A DNA stretch of 64,000 nt from Gammaproteobacteria bacterium (GCA_018820765.1 JAHJNN010000008.1:372001-436000); one strand, 5' to 3'. Positions 19,986-29,427 are shown, numbered from the stretch's first letter. Notes: generated from the sequence alone by a model not told the origin. Program-made: numbers and translations.

Positions 19986-21704
19986 TCATGCGGAACAAAG
20001 CGGTTTATCCGGCCGTTCCAGTTCCATGCCGCGAAAAACCGAGCAGCGCCGGAACACGTCGATGCCGGGGCGGACCTGCTTCTGGCTGCAGTATTTGGCC
20101 GTCAGTTTCGCCAGGCCCTTGATGTCGCGGCCGCTGGCGCCGGGGAAGAGCGCCACCAGTTCGTCGAGCAGCGCGTCGTCGACATGCAGCGCGAACTGCT
20201 CCAGCATCACCTGCCAGATGCGGCGCCGGCTCTCGCTGTCGGGCGGGTCGTAGCGGATCAGGGCGATGCAGCGCGAGACGATGGCCTCGTCGATGTCGTC
20301 CACCCGGTTGGTGGTGAGGAACAGCAAGCCGTTGAAATACTCCAGCACGCGCAGGAACACGCCGACGACTGCATTCATGGCGATGTTGTCGTCGCGGCGC
20401 TTGATGTAGACGTCGGCCTCGTCGATCAGCATCACCGCGCCCCAGCGCTGCGCGCGGGTGAGCACGTCCTTGAGTGCAGTCTCCATCGCCGCGACGTTCA
20501 GGCCGAGTTGTCCCGAGTGCACGCGGTACAGCGGGCGCTGGATGATTTCCGAATAGACCTCGGCGGTCAGCGTCTTGCCGACGCCGGGCGGGCCGGCGCA
20601 CAGCACCGTGGTGCCGCCGGATTTGCCGGCCACGATGTCGTCCATCAACACGTCCATCTCGGCGGTGAGGATGTCGATGAGGTCGGTCTGCTCCGGCGGC
20701 AGGATGAGCTTCTGTTTCAAGGCCGGCTGGTATTCGTAGGGCGCGAGGTCGTCCACGTGCACCCACAGGTAGTGGTGCAGTTCCAGATGGAACATGAAGA
20801 CGTAGGGGTGCACCGGCAATTGCGTGAACAGGCCCTTGGGAATCGCTGCCTGGGATTCGCTCACTTCATCTTCGGCATTGTAGTGGTTGCTCTTCGCCGC
20901 CTTGCGCAGGTACTGGCCGAGGATGTCGCCGGTCGCTTCCAGGGTGGTGGCGCGGGCATTCAGGATGCCCTCGTCGTTCACCAGGCGGGTGGTGCCGCCG
21001 CCGGAGGACAACACCACCACGTCCTTGCGCGACCAGTCGGTGTCGCGGTGGGTCGCGGTCGGGTCCTCGGCATAGAAGCCGGTGCCCTGGCCGGAGAACT
21101 GCGCGCCGTACTGGCCGCGCCAGTCGAAATAGCGCTCCGCGGTGTCGTCGTAGGCACTGACCAGCTCGGCGCTTTCGCGCACGTAGCCCTTGGCGGCGAA
21201 GATTTCCGCCACCGTCTTGTTGACGATGTCGGCGGCGGCGATGCGGAGGGTCGCGGTGGCGAGCGTGCCTTTGGCGTTCGCCTTGAGTTCGAGCATCACC
21301 TTGCCGGTCTCGTCGTTGGACGGCGCGATGAAGTCGAGGCGGGTGACGACGTAGGCCAGGGGCCGGTCCGCGACGTTGATGCGGAACAGCCAGCCGCGCA
21401 GGGCGTCCGTCGTCAGATAACGGGCGATCGCCGGCATCAGCATTTCCAGGTCGTCGTCCGGGCCGAAGCGGGTGCCCTGGCCGTCAAAGGCCTGCTGCAG
21501 CGTGGCGAGTTGCGCGGCGCGCGTGCGCATGGCGGGGCCGGCCTCGCGGTAGAGGCCGCCGAGGAAGCCGAGCTCGGCGCCGGAGAACTGGTGGAAGGGC
21601 AGCGTCACCTTGCTGCCGAAGCGCAGCTGGTCCCTGAGCGGTGCGAGGCGCGGGAATTCGCCGATCAGGGCCTCGATGTAGGGACGCTCGATCTGCAGGT
21701 TCAT
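19986..21704 (-). CDS. AAA+ ATPase with large N-terminal domain
   Basis: A 572-residue cytosolic protein. The C-terminal third is an AAA+ module: Walker A CAGPPGVGKTLTAE, Walker B AVMLIDEADVYI, sensor 1 LLFLTTNRVDDID, arginine-finger region DEAIVSRCIALIRYD, and a lid with GASGRDIKGLAKL. The N-terminal 350 residues contain RPLAYVVTRLDF and VVVLSSGGGTTRLVNDEG and are not assigned. The start at 21704 is supported by its ATGA overlap with the preceding gene. A remodelling or chaperone ATPase is likely; the target is unknown. Confidence 0.8.
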   Translation of the reverse strand: MNLQIERPYIEALIGEFPRLAPLRDQLRFGSKVTLPFHQFSGAELGFLGGLYREAGPAMRTRAAQLATLQQAFDGQGTRFGPDDDLEMLMPAIARYLTTDALRGWLFRINVADRPLAYVVTRLDFIAPSNDETGKVMLELKANAKGTLATATLRIAAADIVNKTVAEIFAAKGYVRESAELVSAYDDTAERYFDWRGQYGAQFSGQGTGFYAEDPTATHRDTDWSRKDVVVLSSGGGTTRLVNDEGILNARATTLEATGDILGQYLRKAAKSNHYNAEDEVSESQAAIPKGLFTQLPVHPYVFMFHLELHHYLWVHVDDLAPYEYQPALKQKLILPPEQTDLIDILTAEMDVLMDDIVAGKSGGTTVLCAGPPGVGKTLTAEVYSEIIQRPLYRVHSGQLGLNVAAMETALKDVLTRAQRWGAVMLIDEADVYIKRRDDNIAMNAVVGVFLRVLEYFNGLLFLTTNRVDDIDEAIVSRCIALIRYDPPDSESRRRIWQVMLEQFALHVDDALLDELVALFPGASGRDIKGLAKLTAKYCSQKQVRPGIDVFRRCSVFRGMELERPDKPLCSA

Positions 21705-22081
21705 GGCCTTGCTCCGCCGGGGTCGGAGATAGGCTTGCACTCGAAAACCTCCGGCTGGTTCGTGCGGTAGACCCGCAGCCACATCAGCGTGGCCGGCACC
21801 AGGGAGCGCACGGCGAACCAGAGCGCTTCCTGTTCCGCATCGCCGCTTGCGCCGAGCCGTTGCGCCACGCGCTGCCAGCCGCTCCAGTCCACCTCGGCGA
21901 GCAGAGCCTGCGTCTGCGGCGGCAGGTTGGCGGCGCTCTCACCCATGATCTTCAGCTGGCGCTGCGTTTCCGCGCGGGTGAGGCGGGAAGCGAGGAATTC
22001 GTCCTTCTCCAGCCCCTCGGTCAGGGTGAGCACGGCGACACCCGCTTCTTCGATGATCGACAGCAGCGAGGCATTCAACAT
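21701..22081 (-). CDS. Partner protein of the AAA+ ATPase, unknown function
   Basis: A 126-residue alpha-helical protein beginning MLNASLLSIIEEAGVAVLTLTEGLEKDEFLASRL. gggagggccgccc then ATG gives a good RBS at 22081. Its stop overlaps the AAA+ start by four bases, a strong sign of stoichiometric co-translation. The helical N-terminal half (RAETQRQLKIMGESAANL) may act as an adaptor or substrate-recognition unit. Not recognised. Confidence 0.65.
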   Translation of the reverse strand: MLNASLLSIIEEAGVAVLTLTEGLEKDEFLASRLTRAETQRQLKIMGESAANLPPQTQALLAEVDWSGWQRVAQRLGASGDAEQEALWFAVRSLVPATLMWLRVYRTNQPEVFECKPISDPGGARP

Positions 22082-22184
22082 GGGCGGCCCTCCGGGAATC
22101 GCTTGGGCGGATTCTGCGCAATGTCGGGCTTTGTCGCATTTGCGACAAAGCCCGGGCGCGACGCTGCATACGGGCGAGCTTCCA

Positions 22185-22418
22185 TCATTTGCGCCGGGGC
22201 CGTTCGGACGGAGCGTAATTGCTGAAGTGGCCTTCGCGAGCAGCCTGAGCCCGGCCGCTGGCGAGCAGGCCGGCGGTCTTTCCCGGCGCCGCCGGCCGCG
22301 ACACCTGTTTTTCCAAGTCGCCGCCTCCGCATTCCGGGCAGGCAGGCATGACGGATCCGCGGACCAGCAACTCAAAGCTGCGGTCGCATTTTTTGCAATA
22401 AAAATCAAAAATAGGCAT
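22185..22418 (-). CDS. FmdB-family zinc-ribbon protein
   Basis: A 77-residue protein: MPIFDFYCKKCDRSFELLVRG followed by CPECGGGDLEKQVSRP, a CxxC...CxxC zinc ribbon, then a basic low-complexity tail. This is the FmdB/putative regulatory protein fold, often found near amide, formamide or urea genes and many others; no precise function is known. It is the first gene of the small cluster leading to the AAA+ ATPase. Confidence 0.8.
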   Translation of the reverse strand: MPIFDFYCKKCDRSFELLVRGSVMPACPECGGGDLEKQVSRPAAPGKTAGLLASGRAQAAREGHFSNYAPSERPRRK

Positions 22419-22560
22419 GCGTCATCCCTGTATCGATTGCGACAAAACGCGCGTATGAGGAGGGACTAGCAAGAACGGGGCCTTGCGGCAGGGCGCGCTT
22501 TTGATTTGTGCGCCGGGTAAGCGGCTGGAATGGGGGGGCGACGGAAGACAGTTCAATGAA

Positions 22561-22584
22561 CAAAGCCCGCTTGCGCGGGCTTTG
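22561..22584 (-). terminator. Intrinsic terminator of the tRNA cluster
   Basis: CAAAGCCCGC/GCGGGCTTTG with a four-base loop lies just downstream of tRNA-His on the minus strand, the usual end of a tRNA transcript. Confidence 0.75.
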
Positions 22585-22605
22585 AAATGCTTCCAATTAA
22601 AGAGG

Positions 22606-22682
22606 TGGGGTGGACGATGGGGCTCGAACCCACGACAACAGGAATCACAATCCTGGACTCTACCAACTGAGCTACGTCCACC
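22606..22682 (-). tRNA. tRNA-His (GTG)
   Basis: A complete cloverleaf on the minus strand: acceptor GTGGACG/CGTCCAC, D-arm AGCTCAGTTGGTAGAG, anticodon loop TTGTGAT giving GTG, T-arm GTGGGTTCGAGCCCC, encoded CCA. An extra encoded G at position -1 opposite C73 is the tRNA-His identity element. Confidence 0.95.
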
Positions 22683-22718
22683 ATTGGTGTCGCCAGCAAA
22701 CGCTGGCAACGAAAAACT

Positions 22719-22795
22719 TGGCCTGCCCGACAGGAATCGAACCTGTAACCCCCAGCTTAGAAGGCTGGTGCTCTATCCAGTTGAGCTACGGGCAG
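22719..22795 (-). tRNA. tRNA-Arg (TCT)
   Basis: A minus-strand cloverleaf with acceptor CTGCCCG/CGGGCAG, anticodon loop CTTCTAA giving TCT, T-loop GGTTCGATTCC and an encoded CCA. It is the middle tRNA of a Pro-Arg-His cluster transcribed leftwards. Confidence 0.95.
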
Positions 22796-22839
22796 AGACT
22801 CACTTCTCGGGCGCTAACTCTTACTTGTCGGATAGGGGG

Positions 22840-22916
<77 letters not shown>

Positions 22917-23057
22917 AAATCCTATCGCGCCCAAGGTGCATGGCGGGCGCATTTCGGAGAGGCGAGACTATACCTTGGCGAATCGGCAGGGTCAATTTTT
23001 GCTTGAGTCGGATCGGGCGTTCCGGGAAAATCACCCTTTTGCTTCAGGGTTGTCTTG

Positions 23058-23912
23058 ATGAGCGCACGTATCCTCGACGGCAAGGCCATGGCCGACACCA
23101 TCCTCGCAGTGATCCACGACAAGGTGGCCGAGCGCGAGGCGCAGGGCAAGCGCCGTCCCGGCCTCGCGGTGATCCTGGTCGGCAGCGATCCTGCCTCGGC
23201 GGTGTATGTGCGCAACAAAAAGCGCGCGTGCGAACGCGCAGGCGTCACCAGCGTCTCGCACGATCTGCCGACCACCACCACGCAGGACCAGCTCCTTGCC
23301 CTGATCGACACGCTCAACGCCGATACGGCCATCGACGGCATCCTGGTGCAGCTGCCGCTGCCGCAGCACATCGATGCCGAGACGGTGATCGAGCGCATCC
23401 GCCCGGACAAGGACGTCGACGGCTTCCACCCCTACAACATCGGGCGCCTGGCGGTGAAGATGCCGACGCTGCGCCCCTCCACGCCGCGCGGCATCATGAC
23501 GCTCTTGCGTGCGACCAACGAGGAACTGCGCGGCAAGAATGCGGTGATGGTCGGCGCGTCCAATATCGTCGGCCGGCCGATGAGTCTCGAACTTTTATTG
23601 GCGGGCTGCACCATCACCGTGTGCCACAGCGCCACGCGCGACCTGGAAAGCTTCGTGCGCTCGGCTGAAATCCTGGTGGTGGGGGTGGGCAAGCCGCGCA
23701 TGATTCCGGGCGACTGGGTGCGCGAAGGCGCGATCGTGATCGATGTCGGCATCAACCGCCTGCCCGACGGCACGCTGGTCGGCGATGTCGATTTCGATTC
23801 GGCGGTCGAACGCGCCGGGTGGATCACCCCGGTACCGGGCGGGGTGGGGCCGATGACCGTGGCAACCCTGCTGGAAAATACGCTCGAAGCGGCGCTGATG
23901 CATAACCCCTAG
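23058..23912 (+). CDS. folD: Methylenetetrahydrofolate dehydrogenase/cyclohydrolase FolD
   Basis: A bifunctional enzyme of one-carbon metabolism that interconverts 5,10-methylene-THF and 10-formyl-THF with NADP. The 284-residue protein has the catalytic Tyr/Lys region [42 protein letters not shown], the dinucleotide-binding [18 protein letters not shown], and the C-terminal [18 protein letters not shown]. The ATG at 23058 is preceded by a TTG codon; ATG gives the usual N-terminus MSARILDG. It is divergent from the tRNA cluster. Confidence 0.96.
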   Translation: MSARILDGKAMADTILAVIHDKVAEREAQGKRRPGLAVILVGSDPASAVYVRNKKRACERAGVTSVSHDLPTTTTQDQLLALIDTLNADTAIDGILVQLPLPQHIDAETVIERIRPDKDVDGFHPYNIGRLAVKMPTLRPSTPRGIMTLLRATNEELRGKNAVMVGASNIVGRPMSLELLLAGCTITVCHSATRDLESFVRSAEILVVGVGKPRMIPGDWVREGAIVIDVGINRLPDGTLVGDVDFDSAVERAGWITPVPGGVGPMTVATLLENTLEAALMHNP

Positions 23913-23995
23913 GGGTCAGGGGTCAGAAGTAGGAATCGCGGCCTTTGGCCGCTCATTCCCTGAATCCTGGCCCCTGGATCCTGATCCCTGACTCA
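23913..23995. repeat. Palindromic repeat, family E, copy 1
   Basis: Between convergent folD and the phosphatase gene lies ggggtcaggggtcag...ctgatccctgactc with an internal gcggcctttggccgc hairpin. Similar text (ggtcaggattc, gatcaggattcaggg) recurs at 29861-29968. It may act as a two-way terminator. Confidence 0.65.
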
Positions 23996-24751
23996 ACCCC
24001 GGTGCAGCGTCCTTAAGTAAGACACGTCGACAAACGGCTGGCCGAGATCGGCGCCGGCAATGCGCCGGTTCGGTGCACCGGGGTCGCCGAGGTCGGACAG
24101 CACCACGGCAGCGCCGGTGAAGTCGTGATCCAGCGTGTAGTCGTTCACCGTCACCAGCGTTTTCAGCCCGGCGCCGAGGCTGGCGCGCAGGCCGTTTTCC
24201 GAATCCTCGAAGGCCAGGCAGTCGGCGGCGGTAAGGCTCATTTTTTCCAGCGCGTAGTGATAGATGTCGGACGCGGGTTTCTTCGCCGGCACGATGTCGC
24301 CTGCCGCGATCACCTCGAACCAGTCCTGCGTGCCGGAGCCCAGGCTGTGTTCCAGCAGCACCGTGACGTTTTCCGGGGTGGTGGTGGTGGCGATCGCCAG
24401 GCGCAGGCCGGCGGCGCGCGCCTCGGTCAGCAGGCGTTTGACGCCGGGGCGCATCGGGATGCCGCTACGTGCGGCGAGCGCCGCGTAGTGGCGGGTCTTG
24501 GCCTGGTGCAGCTCGGCCACCAGCTCGTCGAAGTTGTCCGGCTTCCTATAGTCCGGCCGGAAGTGGTCGATATAGTGCTTCATCCGCTCCTTGCCGCCGG
24601 TGACGGCAAGCAGCTTGCCGTAGAGGGCGACGTCCCAGTTCCAGTCGAGGCCGGCGTCCTTGAAGGCCTGGTTGAAAGCGGGACGGTGGCCGTCACGCTC
24701 GGTGTCGGCAAGGGTGCCGTCCACGTCGAAGAGCAGGGCGTGTAAAGTCAT
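23993..24751 (-). CDS. cbbY: CbbY-like HAD phosphatase
   Basis: A 252-residue HAD-superfamily phosphatase. The N-terminal HALLFDVDGTLADTERDGHRPAFNQAF carries the nucleophile and acid Asp pair and is very close to CbbY, the enzyme that removes inhibitory xylulose-1,5-bisphosphate made by Rubisco. Other motifs are LAIATTTTPENV (motif II Thr), KKPASDIYHYALEKM (motif III Lys) and LAFEDSENGLRASLGAG (motif IV). If the assignment is right it implies a Calvin cycle in this organism; no cbb gene is in the window. A general phosphoglycolate-type phosphatase is the alternative. Confidence 0.82.
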   Translation of the reverse strand: MTLHALLFDVDGTLADTERDGHRPAFNQAFKDAGLDWNWDVALYGKLLAVTGGKERMKHYIDHFRPDYRKPDNFDELVAELHQAKTRHYAALAARSGIPMRPGVKRLLTEARAAGLRLAIATTTTPENVTVLLEHSLGSGTQDWFEVIAAGDIVPAKKPASDIYHYALEKMSLTAADCLAFEDSENGLRASLGAGLKTLVTVNDYTLDHDFTGAAVVLSDLGDPGAPNRRIAGADLGQPFVDVSYLRTLHRG

Positions 24752-24835
24752 ATGGGTTGCGGCGTTTGAGCGATTCTGATATTAAGTCGGGTTGGGCTTT
24801 GCCCGGAATAACCCAATATTTTCAAAGAGAACGAG

Positions 24836-25255
24836 ATGGCTGAAACTTTGATGCGCTTTGAGCCGTACAAGGCCAAAAAAGGCGAAGAATACATGAACGC
24901 AAAACAGCTCGCGCATTTTCGCAAAATGCTCGACGCCTGGAAAGCCGAATTGTCGCAGGACATCGACACCACACTCCATTCCATGCAGGACGAGCAGACC
25001 GTGTTCGCCGATCCCAACGACCGCGCCACCCAGGAATCGGACATGGCGCTGGAGCTGCGCAACCGTGACCGCGAGCGCAAGCTGATCAAGAAAATCAACG
25101 AAACCATCGCCAAGATCGACGCCGGCGACTACGGCTACTGCGAATCCTGCGGCATCGAAATCGGGCTGGATCGCCTGCAGGCACGCCCGACCGCGACGCT
25201 GTGCATCGACTGCAAGACGCTCGAGGAAATCCGCGAACGTCAGGTCGCCAAATAA
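24836..25255 (+). CDS. dksA: RNA polymerase-binding transcription factor DksA
   Basis: DksA binds the RNA polymerase secondary channel and, with ppGpp, mediates the stringent response. The 139-residue protein has a coiled-coil core with the acidic tip region ([28 protein letters not shown]) and the zinc finger [19 protein letters not shown]...LCIDCK. The gene ends RERQVAK. The bases encoding that end are the first unit of a degenerate tandem repeat that continues past the stop. Confidence 0.94.
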   Translation: MAETLMRFEPYKAKKGEEYMNAKQLAHFRKMLDAWKAELSQDIDTTLHSMQDEQTVFADPNDRATQESDMALELRNRDRERKLIKKINETIAKIDAGDYGYCESCGIEIGLDRLQARPTATLCIDCKTLEEIRERQVAK

Positions 25256-25367
25256 AGGTTGGCGCGTCAGGTCGCCAAATAGCGGCTGGCACGCCAGGCC
25301 GCCAAATACAAGCGGCATTCAGGTCCACCCAATAAAGATGGCACGTCAGATTGCCACATAGATAACC
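25238..25367 (+). repeat. Degenerate 26-27 bp tandem repeat starting in the dksA 3' end
   Basis: Five units can be read: 25238-25264, 25265-25291, 25292-25317, 25318-25343 and 25344-25367. Each resembles cgtcaggtcgccaaat followed by an A/G-rich then tggc stretch. The first overlaps the last five dksA codons and stop; the array fills the gap to the next gene. Confidence 0.85.
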
Positions 25368-25377
25368 GGAGAACGCC

Positions 25378-25836
25378 ATGGCCCAGAGCAGTTCACATCA
25401 GCGCGACGAATTCGACCGTTACTACAATGGCCTGCTGTACAGCGTGATGCGCTGGGATCAGCTGACGTCGTTCTGGCAGAAGGTCGACGCCGGGGCCGGC
25501 TGGTATCTCTATGCGGTCGGCCAGCAGGTGCCGCAAGAACCGGCTGCCGCCGACAAGGTGCAGCAGTTCATGGCCGAGCTGGATGAACTGCTGCGGCGCG
25601 AGCATCACGAGGACTACTGCGCGATCGTGTATGCGGACAATCTGGATACGCCGAATTTCATCAAGATCTACGATCCCGGCCATCTGGGCAGTTCATGCGG
25701 TTCCAGCGCGATGAAATCCTCGGTGCTGCCGGGCTGGCTGATGAGCAAGACGCCGCCGCGCGAGCTCGAAATGCACGGCGTGGTCACCGGACAGCGCAAG
25801 CGCTGGTGGCAGGCGTTTCTGGGCGAAACGGCCTGA
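25378..25836 (+). CDS. Conserved-looking protein of unknown function
   Basis: A 152-residue soluble protein beginning MAQSSSHQRDEFDRYYNGLLYSVMRWDQL, with the central YCAIVYADNLDTPNFIKIYDPGHLGSSCGSS and a C-terminal WLMSKTPPRELEM. It has no signal or membrane helix. An RBS (ccggagaacgcc) precedes the ATG. A strong terminator follows. No family recognised. Confidence 0.65.
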   Translation: MAQSSSHQRDEFDRYYNGLLYSVMRWDQLTSFWQKVDAGAGWYLYAVGQQVPQEPAAADKVQQFMAELDELLRREHHEDYCAIVYADNLDTPNFIKIYDPGHLGSSCGSSAMKSSVLPGWLMSKTPPRELEMHGVVTGQRKRWWQAFLGETA

Positions 25837-25857
25837 GGGCAGGTGTTGATCGGCCAA

Positions 25858-25887
25858 TAAAAAACGCGCCGGGAGGCGCGTTTTTTG
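25858..25887. terminator. Bidirectional intrinsic terminator
   Basis: AAAACGCGCC/GGCGCGTTTT with a four-base loop, an A-run before and T-run after, lies between the convergent unknown gene and pnp and can serve both strands. Confidence 0.9.
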
Positions 25888-25929
25888 TTGTTGCGTAAAC
25901 CTCCCGCGCCGGCTGGCACGGGGAGTCGT

Positions 25930-28056
25930 TCAGCTGGGCTGTTCCTCGTCGCTGGGCGTCGGGGTGGGCGCAGGGGCTTCGATCAGGGCCTTCATCGACA
26001 GACGCAGACGGCCTTTCTCGTCGGCTTCGAGAATCTTTACCTTCACGACCTGGCCTTCCTTCAGGTAGTCGCCGATGGTGTTGACGCGCTCGTGGGCGAT
26101 CTGCGAGATGTGCAGCAGGCCGTCGCGGCCCGGCAGCACGTTGACGATGGCGCCGAAGTCCAGCAGCTTGATGACCGGGCCTTCGTAGACCTTGCCGACT
26201 TCGACCTCGGCGGTGATTTCCTCGATGCGCTTCTTCGCCAGTTCGCCGGCTTCCATGCTGGTGCAGGCGATCTTCACGGTGCCGTCTTCCTGGATGTCGA
26301 TCTGGGTGCCGGTTTCCTCGGTCAGCGCGCGGATGACGGCGCCGCCCTTGCCGATGACGTCACGGATCTTTTCCGGGTTGATCTTCATCGCGATGATGCG
26401 CGGCGCGTAGGCCGACATTTCATGCGTCTCGGACACCGAGGACTTCATGATGCCGAGGATGTGCATGCGGCCTTCCTTCGCCTGCGACAGCGCGGCCTGC
26501 ATGATTTCCTTGGTGATGCCGGTGATCTTGATGTCCATCTGCAGCGCGGTCACGCCTTTTTCGGTGCCGGCGACCTTGAAGTCCATGTCGCCCAGGTGAT
26601 CCTCGTCGCCGAGGATGTCGGTCAGCACGGCGAAGCGGTTGCCTTCCTTGATCAGGCCCATGGCGATGCCGGCGACGTGCGCCTTCAGCGGCGCGCCGGC
26701 GTCCATCAGCGACAGGCAGCCGCCGCACACCGAGGCCATCGACGAAGAGCCGTTGGATTCGGTGATTTCGGACACCACGCGCATGGTGTAGCCGAATTCT
26801 TCCTTGGTGGGCAGCACCGCCAGCAGCGCGCGCTTTGCGAGCCGGCCGTGGCCGATTTCGCGGCGCTTCGGCGCGCCGACGCGGCCGGTTTCGCCGGTGG
26901 CGTAGGGCGGCATGTTGTACTGCAGCATGAAATGCTCGGAATAGGAGCCTTCGAGCGCGTCGATGGTCTGCTCGTCGCGGCCGGTGCCGAGCGTGGTGAC
27001 GACCAGCGCCTGGGTTTCGCCACGGGTGAACAGGGCGGAGCCGTGGGCGCGCGGCAGCACGCCGGTGCGGATGGTGATCGGACGCACGGTGCGGGTGTCG
27101 CGGCCGTCGATGCGCGGCTGGCCGGACAGGATGCGGTTGCGCACCACGCCGGCTTCCAGGCGGTGGAACGCGTCCTTGACATGGTTGGCGGCGACGGTGT
27201 CCATGTCGGCGGTGATCAGCTCGGCGAAGGCCTTGCTGCGCACGTCATCGATGGCGGCCATGCGCGCCTGCTTCTGCTTGATGTTGTACGCGGCTTGCAA
27301 GCCGTCCTCGGCCAGCGTCTTGAGGCGCTCGACCATCGCGGCGTCTTCTGCGACCGGCTGCCAGTCCCAGGCGTCGGCGCCGGCTTCGTCGGTCAGCTCG
27401 TTGATGGCGTTGATCGCAGCCTGCATCTGGGTGTGACCGAACACGACCGCGCCCAGCATGATGTCTTCCGGCAGTTCCATGGCTTCGGACTCGACCATCA
27501 GCACGGCGGACTCGGTGCCGGCGACGACCAGGTTGAGCGCCGAATCCTTCAGCTCGGAGTTGGTCGGGTTGAGCACGTATTCGCCGTTGATGAAGCCGAC
27601 GCGCGCGGCGCCGACCGGGCCGTCGAACGGCAGGCCGGACAGCGACAGCGCGGCCGAGGCGCCGATCAGCGCGGGAATGTCGCCGCTGACTTCGGGGTTG
27701 GACGACATCACGGTGGCGATGACCTGCACTTCGTTGAAGAAGCCTTCGGGGAAGAGCGGGCGGATCGGACGGTCGATCAGGCGGCAAATCAGCGTTTCGC
27801 CATCCGACGCACGGCTTTCGCGCTTGAGGAAGCCGCCGGGGATACGGCCGGCCGCGTAGGTCTTTTCCTGGTAGTCGACGGTCAGCGGAAAGAAATCCTG
27901 GCCCGGCTTGACCTCGTTCTTGGCAACCACGGTGACCAGCACCACGGTGTCGTCCATGTTGACGATGACGGCGCCGGAGGCCTGGCGGGCGATTTCGCCG
28001 GTTTCCAGGGTGACCTGATGACGGCCGTAGGTAAACGTTTTCTTGATGGCGCTCAC
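25930..28056 (-). CDS. pnp: Polyribonucleotide nucleotidyltransferase
   Basis: PNPase degrades RNA 3' to 5' by phosphorolysis and is a degradosome partner. The 708-residue protein has two RNase PH domains (the first with [21 protein letters not shown], the second with [21 protein letters not shown] and the catalytic region [17 protein letters not shown]), a KH domain with the loop [10 protein letters not shown], and a C-terminal S1 domain ([18 protein letters not shown]). A GTG start at 28056 gives [11 protein letters not shown] and has aaagga six bases upstream. It lies after rpsO, the classic order. Confidence 0.97.
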   Translation of the reverse strand: MSAIKKTFTYGRHQVTLETGEIARQASGAVIVNMDDTVVLVTVVAKNEVKPGQDFFPLTVDYQEKTYAAGRIPGGFLKRESRASDGETLICRLIDRPIRPLFPEGFFNEVQVIATVMSSNPEVSGDIPALIGASAALSLSGLPFDGPVGAARVGFINGEYVLNPTNSELKDSALNLVVAGTESAVLMVESEAMELPEDIMLGAVVFGHTQMQAAINAINELTDEAGADAWDWQPVAEDAAMVERLKTLAEDGLQAAYNIKQKQARMAAIDDVRSKAFAELITADMDTVAANHVKDAFHRLEAGVVRNRILSGQPRIDGRDTRTVRPITIRTGVLPRAHGSALFTRGETQALVVTTLGTGRDEQTIDALEGSYSEHFMLQYNMPPYATGETGRVGAPKRREIGHGRLAKRALLAVLPTKEEFGYTMRVVSEITESNGSSSMASVCGGCLSLMDAGAPLKAHVAGIAMGLIKEGNRFAVLTDILGDEDHLGDMDFKVAGTEKGVTALQMDIKITGITKEIMQAALSQAKEGRMHILGIMKSSVSETHEMSAYAPRIIAMKINPEKIRDVIGKGGAVIRALTEETGTQIDIQEDGTVKIACTSMEAGELAKKRIEEITAEVEVGKVYEGPVIKLLDFGAIVNVLPGRDGLLHISQIAHERVNTIGDYLKEGQVVKVKILEADEKGRLRLSMKALIEAPAPTPTPSDEEQPS

Positions 28057-28072
28057 ACGAATTCCTTTCAAA

Positions 28073-28099
28073 CAAAAACGCCCCGCTTCAGGCGGGGCG
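28073..28099 (-). terminator. rpsO terminator/attenuator ahead of pnp
   Basis: On the minus strand CGCCCCGC/GCGGGGCG is followed by TTTTTG, a rho-independent signal between rpsO and pnp, comparable in place to the rpsO t1 terminator of enterobacteria. Confidence 0.85.
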
Positions 28100-28174
28100 C
28101 AGAAAGCTCAGGGGCGCAGCCCCTGGGCCAGATTTTCGACGATGGTGCGGCGGCGAATCACCGATGTGGGGCGC

Positions 28175-28444
28175 TTACTTGCGCAGGCCGAGACGATCGA
28201 TCAGGGTCTTGTAGCCTTCGAGGTTGGTGCGCTTCAGGTAGTCCAGCAGCTTGCGGCGGCGGCTCACCATCTTCAGCAGACCACGACGCGAGTGGTGATC
28301 CTTCATGTTGGCCTTGAAGTGGCCGGTCAGGTCATTGATGCGGGCCGTCAGCAGGGCAACCTGCACTTCGGGCGAACCGGTGTCGGCGGCGGCGCGTTGG
28401 TAATTCTGGACGATTTCAGCTTTTTGAGCGACGGTAACAGCCAT
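28175..28444 (-). CDS. rpsO: 30S ribosomal protein S15
   Basis: An 89-residue ribosomal protein that binds 16S rRNA helix 22 and helps form the bridge to 23S. It shows [47 protein letters not shown] and a C-terminal ending DRLGLRK, all diagnostic. The RBS aaggagtac is well placed. Upstream is truB and downstream a terminator, then pnp. Confidence 0.98.
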   Translation of the reverse strand: MAVTVAQKAEIVQNYQRAAADTGSPEVQVALLTARINDLTGHFKANMKDHHSRRGLLKMVSRRRKLLDYLKRTNLEGYKTLIDRLGLRK

Positions 28445-28532
28445 GGTGTACTCCTTCTAAATCGCGTGGCCTGCGGCTGAGCGGGACACGTTCGGGGAAA
28501 CGGCGGATTTTACGCTAAATGGGGGCCAAAAC

Positions 28533-29420
28533 TCAAGCCTGCTGGGTGGCGATCAGCCGGCGCGGCGTCAGGCAGCCGGCGTCGGCGTCTGCCAGACCGA
28601 TGAAGGCGTGGGACGCGGCGTAAATTCGCGCGAGCCCTTGATGGTCCGTGGCGTGCGCCACGCTGCGGCCCTGGCACAGCGCCCCGGCGTCGGCATCGTC
28701 GAGCTGGATGGCAGGAAGATGCTCCACCAGGCAGTCTGCGGGCAGCAGCAGGGTGGGGCGCTGGGGGGCATCGAGCGCTTCCAGTTCGGCCAGCGTGTGT
28801 GCCTGGTCCAGGCTGAACCCGCCCGCCGCCGTGCGTTTCAGCTCGGTGAGGTGGGCGCCGCAGCCGAGCGCCGCGCCGATGTCCTGCGCCAGGGTGCGGA
28901 TATAGGTGCCGGCGCTGCATTGCACGTCCAGCACCACGCGCGGCGGATCGCATTCGACGAGTTCGAGGGCGCGAATCTGCACCCGGCGCGGCGGGCGCTC
29001 GATCTCGATGCCGGCGCGCGCGTATTCGTAGAGCGGACGGCCCTGGTGCTTGAGCGCCGAATGCATGGGCGGAATCTGCTCGATTTCGCCGGTGAAGCGC
29101 GGCAGCAGGGCTTCGATCTCGGCGCGGCTGGCATGGACCTCGCGGGTGGCGAGAATCTCGCCTTCCGGGTCGCCGGTCGTGGTGGTGACGCCGAGCTGCA
29201 GCACGGCGCGGTAGTGCTTGTCGGCTTCGAGCAGGTAGGCCGAAAACTTGGTGGCCTCGCCGAAGCACAGCGGCAACAGGCCGTCTGCGAAGGGGTCGAG
29301 GGTGCCGGTGTGGCCCGCCTTCCTGGCGTTGAGCAGCCACTTGGCTTTTTGCAGCGCGGCGTTGGAGGTGATGCCGACCGGCTTGTTCAGCAGCAGCACG
29401 CCGTTAATCGGTTCGCGCAT
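28533..29420 (-). CDS. truB: tRNA pseudouridine(55) synthase TruB
   Basis: TruB makes pseudouridine 55 in the T-loop of all elongator tRNAs and acts as a tRNA chaperone. The 295-residue protein has GVLLLNKPVGITSN, the catalytic Asp in GHTGTLDPFADGLLP, TTTTGDPEGE, IPPMHSALKHQGRPLYEYAR and VQCSAGTYIRTLAQDIG. The C-terminal region is a short PUA-like domain. It is between rbfA and rpsO as usual. Confidence 0.97.
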   Translation of the reverse strand: MREPINGVLLLNKPVGITSNAALQKAKWLLNARKAGHTGTLDPFADGLLPLCFGEATKFSAYLLEADKHYRAVLQLGVTTTTGDPEGEILATREVHASRAEIEALLPRFTGEIEQIPPMHSALKHQGRPLYEYARAGIEIERPPRRVQIRALELVECDPPRVVLDVQCSAGTYIRTLAQDIGAALGCGAHLTELKRTAAGGFSLDQAHTLAELEALDAPQRPTLLLPADCLVEHLPAIQLDDADAGALCQGRSVAHATDHQGLARIYAASHAFIGLADADAGCLTPRRLIATQQA

Positions 29421-29427
29421 TACGTTT

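Noticed and set aside
25238..25367. CRISPR array
   Set aside because: Units are contiguous 26-27 bp with no spacers between them and they start within dksA; there are no cas genes.
25885..28317. An 810-codon open frame opposite pnp, and similar long frames opposite nusA (32622-34769), infB and the AAA+ gene
   Set aside because: Each mirrors a well-supported gene and has a His/Asp/Arg/Gly-rich composition typical of antisense translation.
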